Below, in pieces: positions 53,371 to 61,600 of a stretch of DNA of 64,000 bases. Position 1 is the first letter of the stretch. Every line of letters begins with the position of its first letter. The notes beneath the pieces are model-generated. The model was not told the origin of the DNA, did no database searches, and saw nothing but the letters and a program-made list of their open reading frames with translations. The stretch is from a virus. The stretch spans positions 49,099 through 113,098 of the IMG/VR virus record IMGVR_UViG_3300035670_000062; one strand, given 5' to 3'. A program made the position numbers and the translations under genes.

Positions 53371-54336
53371 ATGGCAAAAAGAGATCTATTCAAAGAAGCT
53401 ATTGCAGAAGCTAAAGCAGTAAAAGAAGTCGCGATTGCAAATGCAAAAATAGCATTAGAAGAAGCTTTCACTCCACATTTAAAATCAATTTTATCACAAC
53501 GTATCCAAGAAATGGAATATGAAGAAGATGAAGAAGAAACAATGAATATGGAAGAAAGTGAAGAAACATTAGACTTATCAGAAATTTTAAAAGAAATTGA
53601 GGATGATGAAGATATTATTGAATCTGAAGAAGAGGAAGATAAAGACATCGCTGAAATTTTAAAAGAAATTGAGGATGAAGTTGATAATGAAATGGAAGAA
53701 GAAGATGAAGAAGATGAAGAAGAAGAAGAATCATTAAATATCGAAGACATGACAGATGAAGATTTAAAAGACTTTATCGAATCAGTAATTAAAGACATGG
53801 TAGCAGCTGGTGAATTAGAACCAAATACTGAAATGGAAGATGATGAAATGGAAGATATGGATGATGAAATTGACTTAGAAATTGAAGATGATGAAACTGA
53901 AGATGAAGAAATTGAAGAAAACAACATCGATTCAGGAGCAGCTCCAAAATCATTTATTAAACAAAACCCTGACTATGTTATGGAGTTAAGAAATGAATTA
54001 AGAGAAGCAAACAAATCATTAATAATATTACGTAGTAAGTTAAATGAAGTTAATTTATTAAATTCAAAATTACTTTATACTAATAAAATTTTCCAATCTA
54101 ATACATTATCAACAAAAGAAAAAACAAGTATATTAGAATCATTTGATAAAGCAACAACAGTAAAAGAAGCAAAATTGGTATTTGAAACTTTGAACGAGGG
54201 TTTAAAAAGTAAAAAACAACCAATTAAAGAATCTTTAAGTATGGCTTCAAAATCAATGGGTTCACAACAAAAACCAAACCAAATAATTAACATAGATCCT
54301 CAAGTCCAAAGATGGAAAAAACTTGCGGGACTATAA
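53371..54336 (+). CDS. gp22: Prohead scaffold protein gp22-like
   Basis: The protein has 321 aa. A helical N-terminus (LFKEAIAEAKAVKEVAIANA) is followed by a very acidic Glu/Asp-rich middle (residues 50-190) and a C-terminal coiled coil. The end KPNQIINIDPQVQRWKKLAG, then L, is a known kind of gp22 terminus that contacts the capsid. TLNEGL, IKESLS and KLNEVN are candidate sites for destruction by gp21 during maturation. It sits directly before the capsid gene, in T4 order. Confidence 0.88.
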   Translation: MAKRDLFKEAIAEAKAVKEVAIANAKIALEEAFTPHLKSILSQRIQEMEYEEDEEETMNMEESEETLDLSEILKEIEDDEDIIESEEEEDKDIAEILKEIEDEVDNEMEEEDEEDEEEEESLNIEDMTDEDLKDFIESVIKDMVAAGELEPNTEMEDDEMEDMDDEIDLEIEDDETEDEEIEENNIDSGAAPKSFIKQNPDYVMELRNELREANKSLIILRSKLNEVNLLNSKLLYTNKIFQSNTLSTKEKTSILESFDKATTVKEAKLVFETLNEGLKSKKQPIKESLSMASKSMGSQQKPNQIINIDPQVQRWKKLAGL

Positions 54337-54363
54337 ATTAAAAACAAAAACTAAAAACAAACA

Positions 54364-56016
54364 ATGTCACAATTAAATTCATTATTAGAAAGTGCATCTC
54401 AAAGTTTCAAAAATTTGAACAACGATGCAGCTAGACTAGCTAAAAAATGGTCAGCAACAGGTCTATTAGAAGGCCTAAGTAACGAGAACGAAAGAAACAG
54501 TATGTCTATGTTACTTGAAAACCAAGCTAAACAATTAGTATTGGAATCAAACAGTACAAACCAAGGTGGAGCTACCTTTTCAGGAGGTGGTCAAGGTGAA
54601 CAATGGAATGGAATTGCATTACCATTAGTGAGAAAAGTATTTGGACAAATATCTTCCAAAGAATTTGTTTCATTACAAACAATGAACATGCCTTCAGGTC
54701 TTGTATTTTACTTGGATTTCCAGTATGGACAATCAAAAAGACCAAATTTTGGACCTTCAGGAGACGTATTTGCTGAAACTTCATCATTATATGGTAACAC
54801 AAACCCAGGTGCTGCTGCAAACCCAGCAGGAGGTATGTATGGTGCTGGAAGATTTGGTTATTCAATTAATCAATTTAAAGCTACTGTAACTTCAAGTAAC
54901 GTAACTACAAGTTCTGCAGATTGGGTAGATGTTGATTATGATGCTGCTTTATCAGCTTCAATTGCTGCTGGTGATTTGACAAAAATTACTATCCCAATTT
55001 CTGGTTCATTAACTAGACCTGATTTGAAAGGTGTAAGAGCATTTAGTGTGTCTGCTTCTACTGCAAATCCTGCATTCTTATTACCTGCTTACACTTCAAC
55101 TGATGGAACTAACATTACGTTTGTATTTGCTTCAGGTTCAGGTGTAGCTCAAGGTGGTGTAGACGTATACTACAACCAACAACCAGTTGATAACAACAGA
55201 GGTGATTTTGAAGATGTAACAAACGGTGGTTTCCCTAATGCTCAATCTCAAACAGAACTTTCAATCCCATCAATTGATGTGAAAATGAAATCTGAAGCTA
55301 TTGTTGCTAAAACAAGAAAATTAAAAGCACAATGGACACCTGAGTTTGCTCAAGATTTGAATGCATACCAAGCATTAGACGCAGAAGCAGAATTAACTTC
55401 AATCATGAGTGAGTATATTTCAATGGAAATTGACTTAGAAATCTTAGACATGTTGATTCAAGATGCTTCAGGTTTCGATGAATATTGGAATGCTTCAAAC
55501 AACCAACAATTGAATGCTGCTAAAACAGGATACGATAACTTAGGTTTCTATAACACTCAAGGTCAATGGTTCCAAACATTAGGTACTAAATTACAAAAAG
55601 TAAGCAACAAAATCCATACTAAGACTATGAGAGGAGGAGCTAATTTCATGGTAATTAGCCCAACTGTAGCTACAATCATTGAATCAATTCCTGGATTTGC
55701 TTCAAACGCTGATGGTGATGCTGCTAAAAACAAATTTGCATTCGGTATCCAGAAAATGGGTCAAATGAATAGCAGATATGATGTATACAAAAACCCTTAC
55801 ATGTCTGAAAACGTGATTTTAATGGGTTATAGAGGTAGCCAATTCTTGGAAGCTGGTGCGGTATTTGCTCCATATGTTCCATTAATCCAAACACCTTTAG
55901 TATACGATCCAGATACCTTCACTCCAAGAAAAGGTATGTTAACAAGATATGCTAAGAAAATGATAAGACCAGAATATTATGGACGTGTATTCGTTTCTAA
56001 TACTGAGTTAGTTTAA
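54364..56016 (+). CDS. gp23: Major capsid protein gp23-like
   Basis: The protein has 550 aa (T4 gp23: 521). NGIALPLVRKVFGQISSKEF, SLQTMNMPSGLVFYLDFQYG, KARKLKAQWTPEF-like TRKLKAQWTPEFAQDL and GGANFMVISPTVATIIESIP form the HK97-type gp23 fold. The N-terminal 60 residues (to LVLESNST) are a probable prosegment removed by gp21. Codon use is richer in C-ending codons than elsewhere, as expected for the most abundant protein. A terminator follows at 56043. Confidence 0.95.
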   Translation: MSQLNSLLESASQSFKNLNNDAARLAKKWSATGLLEGLSNENERNSMSMLLENQAKQLVLESNSTNQGGATFSGGGQGEQWNGIALPLVRKVFGQISSKEFVSLQTMNMPSGLVFYLDFQYGQSKRPNFGPSGDVFAETSSLYGNTNPGAAANPAGGMYGAGRFGYSINQFKATVTSSNVTTSSADWVDVDYDAALSASIAAGDLTKITIPISGSLTRPDLKGVRAFSVSASTANPAFLLPAYTSTDGTNITFVFASGSGVAQGGVDVYYNQQPVDNNRGDFEDVTNGGFPNAQSQTELSIPSIDVKMKSEAIVAKTRKLKAQWTPEFAQDLNAYQALDAEAELTSIMSEYISMEIDLEILDMLIQDASGFDEYWNASNNQQLNAAKTGYDNLGFYNTQGQWFQTLGTKLQKVSNKIHTKTMRGGANFMVISPTVATIIESIPGFASNADGDAAKNKFAFGIQKMGQMNSRYDVYKNPYMSENVILMGYRGSQFLEAGAVFAPYVPLIQTPLVYDPDTFTPRKGMLTRYAKKMIRPEYYGRVFVSNTELV

Positions 56017-56042
56017 TCATTTAAAACATAACTGAAAAGAAG

Positions 56043-56071
56043 GAGCCAAGTAAATACTTGGCTCTTTTTTT
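56043..56071 (+). terminator. Rho-independent terminator after the capsid gene
   Basis: GAGCCAAGTA, two A, TACTTGGCTC and seven T: a perfect ten-base-pair stem. Copies occur at 56795 and 57468. Confidence 0.9.
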
Positions 56072-56108
56072 ATATGTAAACATTTGGTTACTTTAAAGAA
56101 AATTCATA

Positions 56109-56116
56109 TATTTATA
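56109..56116 (+). promoter_or_regulatory. Late promoter box of cassette 1
   Basis: TATTTATAATAAAAA at the end of the repeat unit; ATG at 56132. Confidence 0.65.
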
Positions 56117-56131
56117 ATAAAAAATAACAAA

Positions 56132-56764
56132 ATGAAAAAAAGCGAATTAAGACAACTAATCAAAGAAGAAATCTCTAAAATAAAAGAAATTGATAGCTAT
56201 GGTAAAATAGGAAAACAATACCCAGCCCCAGAGTATGAAGATGAACTTAAAGGGAAACTAACTAATCAAAAAAGATTGTTAAGAAAAAAGATGAGCCAAG
56301 ATAAATTTGCTAAAATAACAAAAGATTTATTTGATGATGCTTCTAAAGGATTAATTTTCATCTCAGACTACCCTAAGGATAATAAATATTCTGCACTTTT
56401 TGTAGATGAAAATAGTAAATATAAAAATCTTTTAACAGGAAAAGAAAATTATGGTTTAAATGATATACCCTATACATATAATAAAGCTTTACCAAAATCC
56501 GAAGCTATTACTCCTCCACATAAATTAGATATAAGGACTTTCCGCAAAATAATTTATGGTGTGCTTACATCTGGCCCTGGCGAGACATTTTACATTACTA
56601 ATTTCCTCCCAGACTCAGTTACTGGTATTGGAGATATGATTCAAGTGGGAAGAGGTGGATATGTAGTAGAAAAATCAAAATTTAAGAGAGAAAGTAGTGA
56701 TTATGGTTTTCCACAAGAATTAGGTAATGGTTTAGCATATGTCCCATTTTTCTTTAGAAATTAA
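56132..56764 (+). CDS. Tagged cargo protein downstream of the capsid gene (cassette 1)
   Basis: The protein has 210 aa from ATG 56132, chosen because the tag MKKSELRQLIKEEISKIKEI begins here; the longer frame to 56084 would translate the promoter box. The body has DASKGLIFISDYPKDNKYSA, FRKIIYGVLTSGPGETFYIT and MIQVGRGGYVVEKSKF, an alpha/beta domain without a known family. Its position in a terminator-promoter cassette behind the capsid gene suggests strong late expression, as expected for an internal head protein. Confidence 0.7.
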   Translation: MKKSELRQLIKEEISKIKEIDSYGKIGKQYPAPEYEDELKGKLTNQKRLLRKKMSQDKFAKITKDLFDDASKGLIFISDYPKDNKYSALFVDENSKYKNLLTGKENYGLNDIPYTYNKALPKSEAITPPHKLDIRTFRKIIYGVLTSGPGETFYITNFLPDSVTGIGDMIQVGRGGYVVEKSKFKRESSDYGFPQELGNGLAYVPFFFRN

Positions 56765-56794
56765 ATAATCATTTAAAACATAACTGAAAAGAAG

Positions 56795-56821
56795 GAGCCA
56801 AGTAAATACTTGGCTCTTTTT
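56795..56821 (+). terminator. Rho-independent terminator after cassette 1
   Basis: Same ten-base-pair stem as at 56043, with five T. Confidence 0.9.
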
Positions 56822-56858
56822 GTCTGTAAATATTTGGTTACTTTAAAGAAAATTCATA

Positions 56859-56866
56859 TATTTATA
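56859..56866 (+). promoter_or_regulatory. Late promoter box of cassette 2
   Basis: TATTTATAATAAATA at the end of the second repeat unit; ATG at 56888. Confidence 0.65.
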
Positions 56867-56887
56867 ATAAATAAACAAATAAATACA

Positions 56888-57436
56888 ATGAAAAAAAGCG
56901 AATTAAGACAAATCATCAAAGAAGAGATTTCTAAAGTATTAAATGAGGAAATTGACATATCTACTGAGTTAGTTAAATTTTTCCAAACTAATCCCTTCAC
57001 AAAAGAAAACCAGTGGTCACATGACTATGAAGCTAAAGATTACATTCAAAATGTAATGAATAGACCTTTAACTCCAAAAGAAAAAAGCCAAATTACTAGA
57101 ATGATAAATAAATATCGCGATGATTTTTGGGGAAAAAGTTACAGAGAAGAAAGAGATAAAGAAGATAAAACATCAAAGGAACGTTATTTAAATAATCTTC
57201 TTCCTTTAACTGTAGACAATGGAAGAGGAAGACCAGACAGTACATACTATACTGTAGCTAACACATACTATTATACAGACAACGATGGAAATACATCAAC
57301 TTCCCACATTGACTCTAAAAGTGGATACACTGATTATAAATTAAGAGATAAATGGATAAACACTCCAGTAGACAAAGCAACATTAGACAAATATTGGCAT
57401 CCAGGAACATTAAGAATGATAGGAATAAAAAATTAA
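56888..57436 (+). CDS. Tagged cargo protein (cassette 2)
   Basis: The protein has 182 aa from ATG 56888, where the tag MKKSELRQIIKEEISKVLNE starts and ends in VLNE followed by Glu. The body (AKDYIQNVMNRPLTPKEKSQ; YYTVANTYYYTDNDGNTSTS; LRDKWINTPVDKATLDKYWH) is unrelated to that of cassette 1. The upstream frame to 56810 overlaps the promoter and is rejected. Function is unknown; capsid cargo is inferred from the tag. Confidence 0.7.
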   Translation: MKKSELRQIIKEEISKVLNEEIDISTELVKFFQTNPFTKENQWSHDYEAKDYIQNVMNRPLTPKEKSQITRMINKYRDDFWGKSYREERDKEDKTSKERYLNNLLPLTVDNGRGRPDSTYYTVANTYYYTDNDGNTSTSHIDSKSGYTDYKLRDKWINTPVDKATLDKYWHPGTLRMIGIKN

Positions 57437-57467
57437 AATTAAAAATCCTAAGTATAAAATTAAATCG

Positions 57468-57494
57468 AGCCAAGTAAATACTTGGCTTTTTTTT
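57468..57494 (+). terminator. Rho-independent terminator after cassette 2
   Basis: AGCCAAGTA, two A, TACTTGGCT with eight T; third copy of the hairpin, one pair shorter. Confidence 0.85.
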
Positions 57495-57531
57495 GTCTGT
57501 AAACATTTAGTTACCCCAAACATTATTCATA

Positions 57532-57539
57532 TATTTATA
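57532..57539 (+). promoter_or_regulatory. Late promoter box of phoH
   Basis: TATTTATAATAAATA after the third hairpin copy; ATG at 57554. Confidence 0.65.
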
Positions 57540-57553
57540 ATAAATAAACATTT

Positions 57554-58249
57554 ATGAGTGATTTCAACAGAACAGAAGAAGCCCAAGAGATTTTCAAAAA
57601 TAAAAGAAAACCAAAGGGACCAATTAAATTCAAGTTAAATTTAAATGAAGAACAAAAACTAGCGAAAGAAGCTATTCTTAACTGTCCTGTAACTTTACTT
57701 AGAGGGATGGCCGGGTCAGGGAAAACTTTAGTCGCATGTCAAATAGCCTTAGATATGCTTTTCAATAAAGAAATCGAAAAAATCATCATCACAAGACCAA
57801 CCGTAGCTAAGGAAGACATTGGTTTTTTACCTGGGGATTTGAAGGATAAGATGGATCCCTGGTTAGCGCCTATATATGCTAATTTAAACATATTATATGA
57901 CAAGGATAAAATCGAAAAATTAGTATCTGAAGAAATGATTGAAATAGTACCATTCGCATTTATGAGGGGTCGTACCTTTTTAAATTCATTTGTTATAGTA
58001 GATGAATGTCAAAATATAACTCATTCTCAAACAGAAATGGTAATTGGAAGATTAGGAAAAGGAGGTAAAATGGTGTTTTGTGGAGATTTATCTCAAGTAG
58101 ATTTAAAAAGCAAGAAAGACTCAGGGATTAGTTTTTTCAATAGATTAGAAGAAAAAAGTAAATATGTAAAAGTAATTACTTTAAAGAAAAACCACAGACA
58201 TGAATGTGTAGAAGATATATTGAAAATATATGAGGAATTTAGAGACTAA
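57554..58249 (+). CDS. phoH: PhoH-like ATPase
   Basis: The protein has 231 aa. The Walker A motif GMAGSGKT covers residues 51-58. IITRPTVAKEDIGFLPGDL is the PhoH hallmark, and FVIVDECQNITHSQ is Walker B. The N-terminal 30 residues are basic. PhoH-like ATPases are frequent in marine and freshwater myoviruses; some are linked to RNA metabolism, and the role in phage is open. It has its own TATTTATA box at 57532-57539. Confidence 0.92.
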   Translation: MSDFNRTEEAQEIFKNKRKPKGPIKFKLNLNEEQKLAKEAILNCPVTLLRGMAGSGKTLVACQIALDMLFNKEIEKIIITRPTVAKEDIGFLPGDLKDKMDPWLAPIYANLNILYDKDKIEKLVSEEMIEIVPFAFMRGRTFLNSFVIVDECQNITHSQTEMVIGRLGKGGKMVFCGDLSQVDLKSKKDSGISFFNRLEEKSKYVKVITLKKNHRHECVEDILKIYEEFRD

Positions 58250-58250
58250 A

Positions 58251-58258
58251 TATTTATA
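58251..58258 (+). promoter_or_regulatory. Late promoter box, leaderless geometry
   Basis: TATTTATAATAAAATG directly after the phoH stop; the ATG at 58264 begins six bases after the box. Confidence 0.65.
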
Positions 58259-58263
58259 ATAAA

Positions 58264-58644
58264 ATGGCTGCAGGAAGATATAGTTTCATAATAGAACAAG
58301 GCTCAACATTAAATCTTGAATTACAATATAAAGACGAAAACGGCGTAGCTATAAATTTGTCAGATTATGGTGGTAAAATGCAATTACGTTCATCAGTTGA
58401 CAGTAATGATATAATATTAGAACTTAGTAGTTCCTTGCAACTTGATGGAACAGGTTTGAATTTTAGTGGCTCTAATGGTCAAACCTCTCCCTCGTCAGGT
58501 TCAATAGGTATTTACATATCTGCTGCTTCATCTTCATTATTAAATTTTGATTCAGCATTGTATGATCTTGAAATTTTTTCAGGTAGTTTTGTAAGTAGAA
58601 TACTAGAAGGTCAAATTAAATTATCTAAAGAAATAACAAGATAA
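58264..58644 (+). CDS. Small tail-fibre-associated structural protein
   Basis: The protein has 126 aa. AAGRYSFIIEQGSTLNLELQ, followed by YKDENGVAINLSDYGGKMQL and YDLEIFSGSFVSRILEGQIK, is a beta-sandwich typical of short proteins before fibre genes in T4-like phages, similar to baseplate upper protein domains. Its ATG is exactly six bases beyond a TATTTATA box (leaderless candidate). The stop overlaps the fibre start (TAATG). Confidence 0.7.
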   Translation: MAAGRYSFIIEQGSTLNLELQYKDENGVAINLSDYGGKMQLRSSVDSNDIILELSSSLQLDGTGLNFSGSNGQTSPSSGSIGIYISAASSSLLNFDSALYDLEIFSGSFVSRILEGQIKLSKEITR

Positions 58645-61600
58645 TGTCTAAATGCATTACTCCCATTCATATAATTCCAAATAATAATCAAGTAGTATTA
58701 CTTGATAATAATAAAAGTATAACAATAATAGACAATAATTGTTGTACTGAAGTAATAGTCACTCAACCTGTAACTGAAGTAATTCAAGTCCTGACTGGAC
58801 CCATGGGTAAATTCCCAACTGAAGGTCCTTATGGATTTACAGGTTCATTTGACATATCTGGTTCATTTACGACAACAGGAAGTATATATGGAGATATAAT
58901 ATATTCTCCGTATTTTACAGGTTCATTTTTTGGTAATGGAGTAGGATTATTTTCTGGTTCATTTAGTGGTTCTGTGTCTTCAAATTTACAAGAAATAACA
59001 GACAATGGATCAACTACTACTAACGCTATAACGTCGTCAGGTTTATTAACTAATGACATTAATGTAAATGGAAATGTAGTAGTATCAGGTTCACTTTTAG
59101 TTAGTGGTTCGAATACTTTTAAAAATATAGGTCCTGCTCAATTTACAGGTTCTACAGACATAACAGGAAGTTTAAGTGTAAATGGAGTAGACTATGAGTT
59201 TACTTCTGCTTCATTAGATCAAAGAATTATAAATAATTCGTCTTCAATTACTTTTTTAAGTAGCAGTTACTTAAATTCAAGTGCTTCATTTAATACTCGT
59301 ATATTAAACAACAGTTCTAGTATAAGTTTACTGTCAGGAAGCTTTTTAAATTTTAGTGGTAGTTACGTTACACATAGCTCGAGTTTTAACACAAGAATAT
59401 TAAACAATAGCTCAAGTATTTCATTATTATCTGGTAGTTATTTAACAGACTCTGCATCATTTAATACTAGAATATTAAACAACAGTTCTAGTATATCTAC
59501 TTTATCTAGTAGTTTTTTGTCATTTTCTTCAAGTTATCTTGTAGACAGTTCTAGTTTTAACATTCGTATAGTAAACAACAGTTCTAGTATTAATATATTG
59601 TCAGGTAGTTATCTTACTGATTCTGCATCATTTAATACACGTATATTAAATAATAGTTCTAGCATTTCTTCCTTGTCAGGAAGTTTTGTAGGATTTAGTG
59701 GTAGTTATGTAGCTGACTCAGCTTCATTTAATACACGCATATTAAATAACAGTTCAAGTATCAATATACTGTCGGGAAGTTATTTAACTGATTCTGCATC
59801 ATTTAATACACGCACATTAAATAATAGTTCTAGTATTTCTACTTTATCTAGTAGTTTTATTGGATTTAGTGGTAGTTATGTAAATGACAGTAGTTCTTTT
59901 AATGTTCGAATAATAAACTTAGAAAATTTTAGTTCTTCATTAGATGCTACTTTTGCAACTGACACTGAATTAAATGCTGCAACTGCCTCATTAAGTAGTT
60001 CTATTTCATATTTAAGTAGTAGTTATTTAAATTCAAGTGCTTCATTTGACATAAGAATATTAAACAACAGTTCAAGCATAAACTTACTGTCAGGTAGTTT
60101 TATTGGATTTAGTGGTAGTTATGTGAATGACAGTTCAAGCTTCAACACAAGAATATTAAACAATAGCTCAAGTATAACAGCGGTTTCCTCAAGCCTATCT
60201 ATATTCAGTGGAAGTTATGTTTTAGACTCGGCTTCGTTTGATACACGTATATTAAACAACAGTTCAAGTATTGACATATTGTCAAGTAGTTTTGAAACAT
60301 TTACTCAAATATACAATACAGGTTCATTTACAGGTTCATTTACAGGTTCATTGTTAGGTACTGCTTCATGGGCTATAAATGCTCAAACAGCATCTTACGT
60401 TTTACCTCTAAATCAAGACGTAATAATAAATGGTTCTCTTAATGTAACAGCATCTTTTACAGCAAGTGGATTAATATATCCCTCAGCAGATAATGGTGAA
60501 GAATCATTTATACAAACTGATGGAAATGGCAACTTATCTCTACAGTATGTAAAAACAATTTACGAAGAGATTATAAATGGTGAATCAACTCAACTCGTAA
60601 AAGGAACACCAGTATACGTTTCAGGTTCACAAGGGGCAGCTTCTATTGTGTTTCGTGCAGATCCAACTAATCCATCTAAAATACCTGCTGTTTATATATC
60701 TGCAGACACATTAGCTGCAGGTGAATCTGGTCGTGGAATTGCTTTAGGACTGATTAAAGGAGTTGACACAACAGGCTTCCCAGCAGGTACTGAAATATAC
60801 CTAGCATCTGGAGGTGGATGGACATCTACTCGCCCAACAGGTTCAACAGCTGTTCAAGTATTAGGATACGTAACAAAAGAAGGAAATGGAGGTCAAGGTG
60901 TTGTATTTAATAGGGGCTTAGCTAATTTACCAAATCTAAACTCAGGATCAGTTTGGGTAGGAAATCAAGACAGTACACCAGTTGCTGTTCCTACATCAAG
61001 TTTAAGTGTTGCTAGTTCGTCGTTTTCTGTAAACGCTCAAACAGCATCATTTGCACCAAATTACACTTTAACATCATCATTTAATGTTTTTACTAGTTCA
61101 TATAATACTGGATCATTTACAGGTAGCTTCATTGGAACGGCTGATTTACCAGATTTAACACAAGGTGTAGGTATTGATGTATTTACTTACGACGGTAGTA
61201 CAACTGCCACAGTAGCCGTATCTGGAGCAAATGCTTTAAATGCCGATACCATAACTAAATGGACTGGTGATGCATTTGCAAATACCAACATTAAAGACAA
61301 TGGTAGTCAAGTTGAAATTAGTTCTTCATTCTATGTGACTGGATCTAATATAGCAATTGAAACAGATCTTTTTACTGTAGGAGGTATTCCTGGAATTACT
61401 GCATTAAATATTGATTTAGGCGAGCTTTCTATATATGATTCATCAGGAAATCTTTCAATTCAAGCTCCAAATAGAATTTTATACGACGCAACAGAAGTAG
61501 ATTCTTTAGACTGGAACAACCGTCAATTACTTAAATCAGACGGAACAACAGTATCGTTTGATTGGGAAAATGGTCAATTTGTTAGTGATTTAAGTGTAAC

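Larger units (their letters stand above)
56014..56120 (+). repeat. Terminator-promoter repeat unit, copy 1
   Basis: About 105 bases from the stop codon of the capsid gene through a terminator hairpin and a conserved spacer to the TATTTATAATAAA box. It recurs almost unchanged at 56766-56871, and its second half recurs in diverged form at 57467-57545. Confidence 0.85.
56766..56871 (+). repeat. Terminator-promoter repeat unit, copy 2
   Basis: Copy of 56014-56120 with a two-base shorter T run and few substitutions. It starts just after the stop of cassette 1 and ends at the promoter box of cassette 2. Confidence 0.85.

Noticed and set aside
53358-53927. Long minus-strand open frame rich in Ser and Ile
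   Set aside because: It is the reverse complement of the Glu/Asp-rich scaffold gene, where acidic codons read backwards as Ser/Phe/Ile codons. No start context or domain is present.
56084-56131. Upstream start of the first cassette gene
   Set aside because: The extra residues would be translated from the promoter repeat, and the tag starts at 56132 as in all other tagged proteins.
56810-56887. Upstream start of the second cassette gene
   Set aside because: Same reason: it would cover terminator tail and promoter box; the tag begins at 56888.
59265-60300. CRISPR-like spacing of repeats
   Set aside because: The repeats are in frame inside a fibre gene, vary in sequence and encode a continuous protein; no spacer character.
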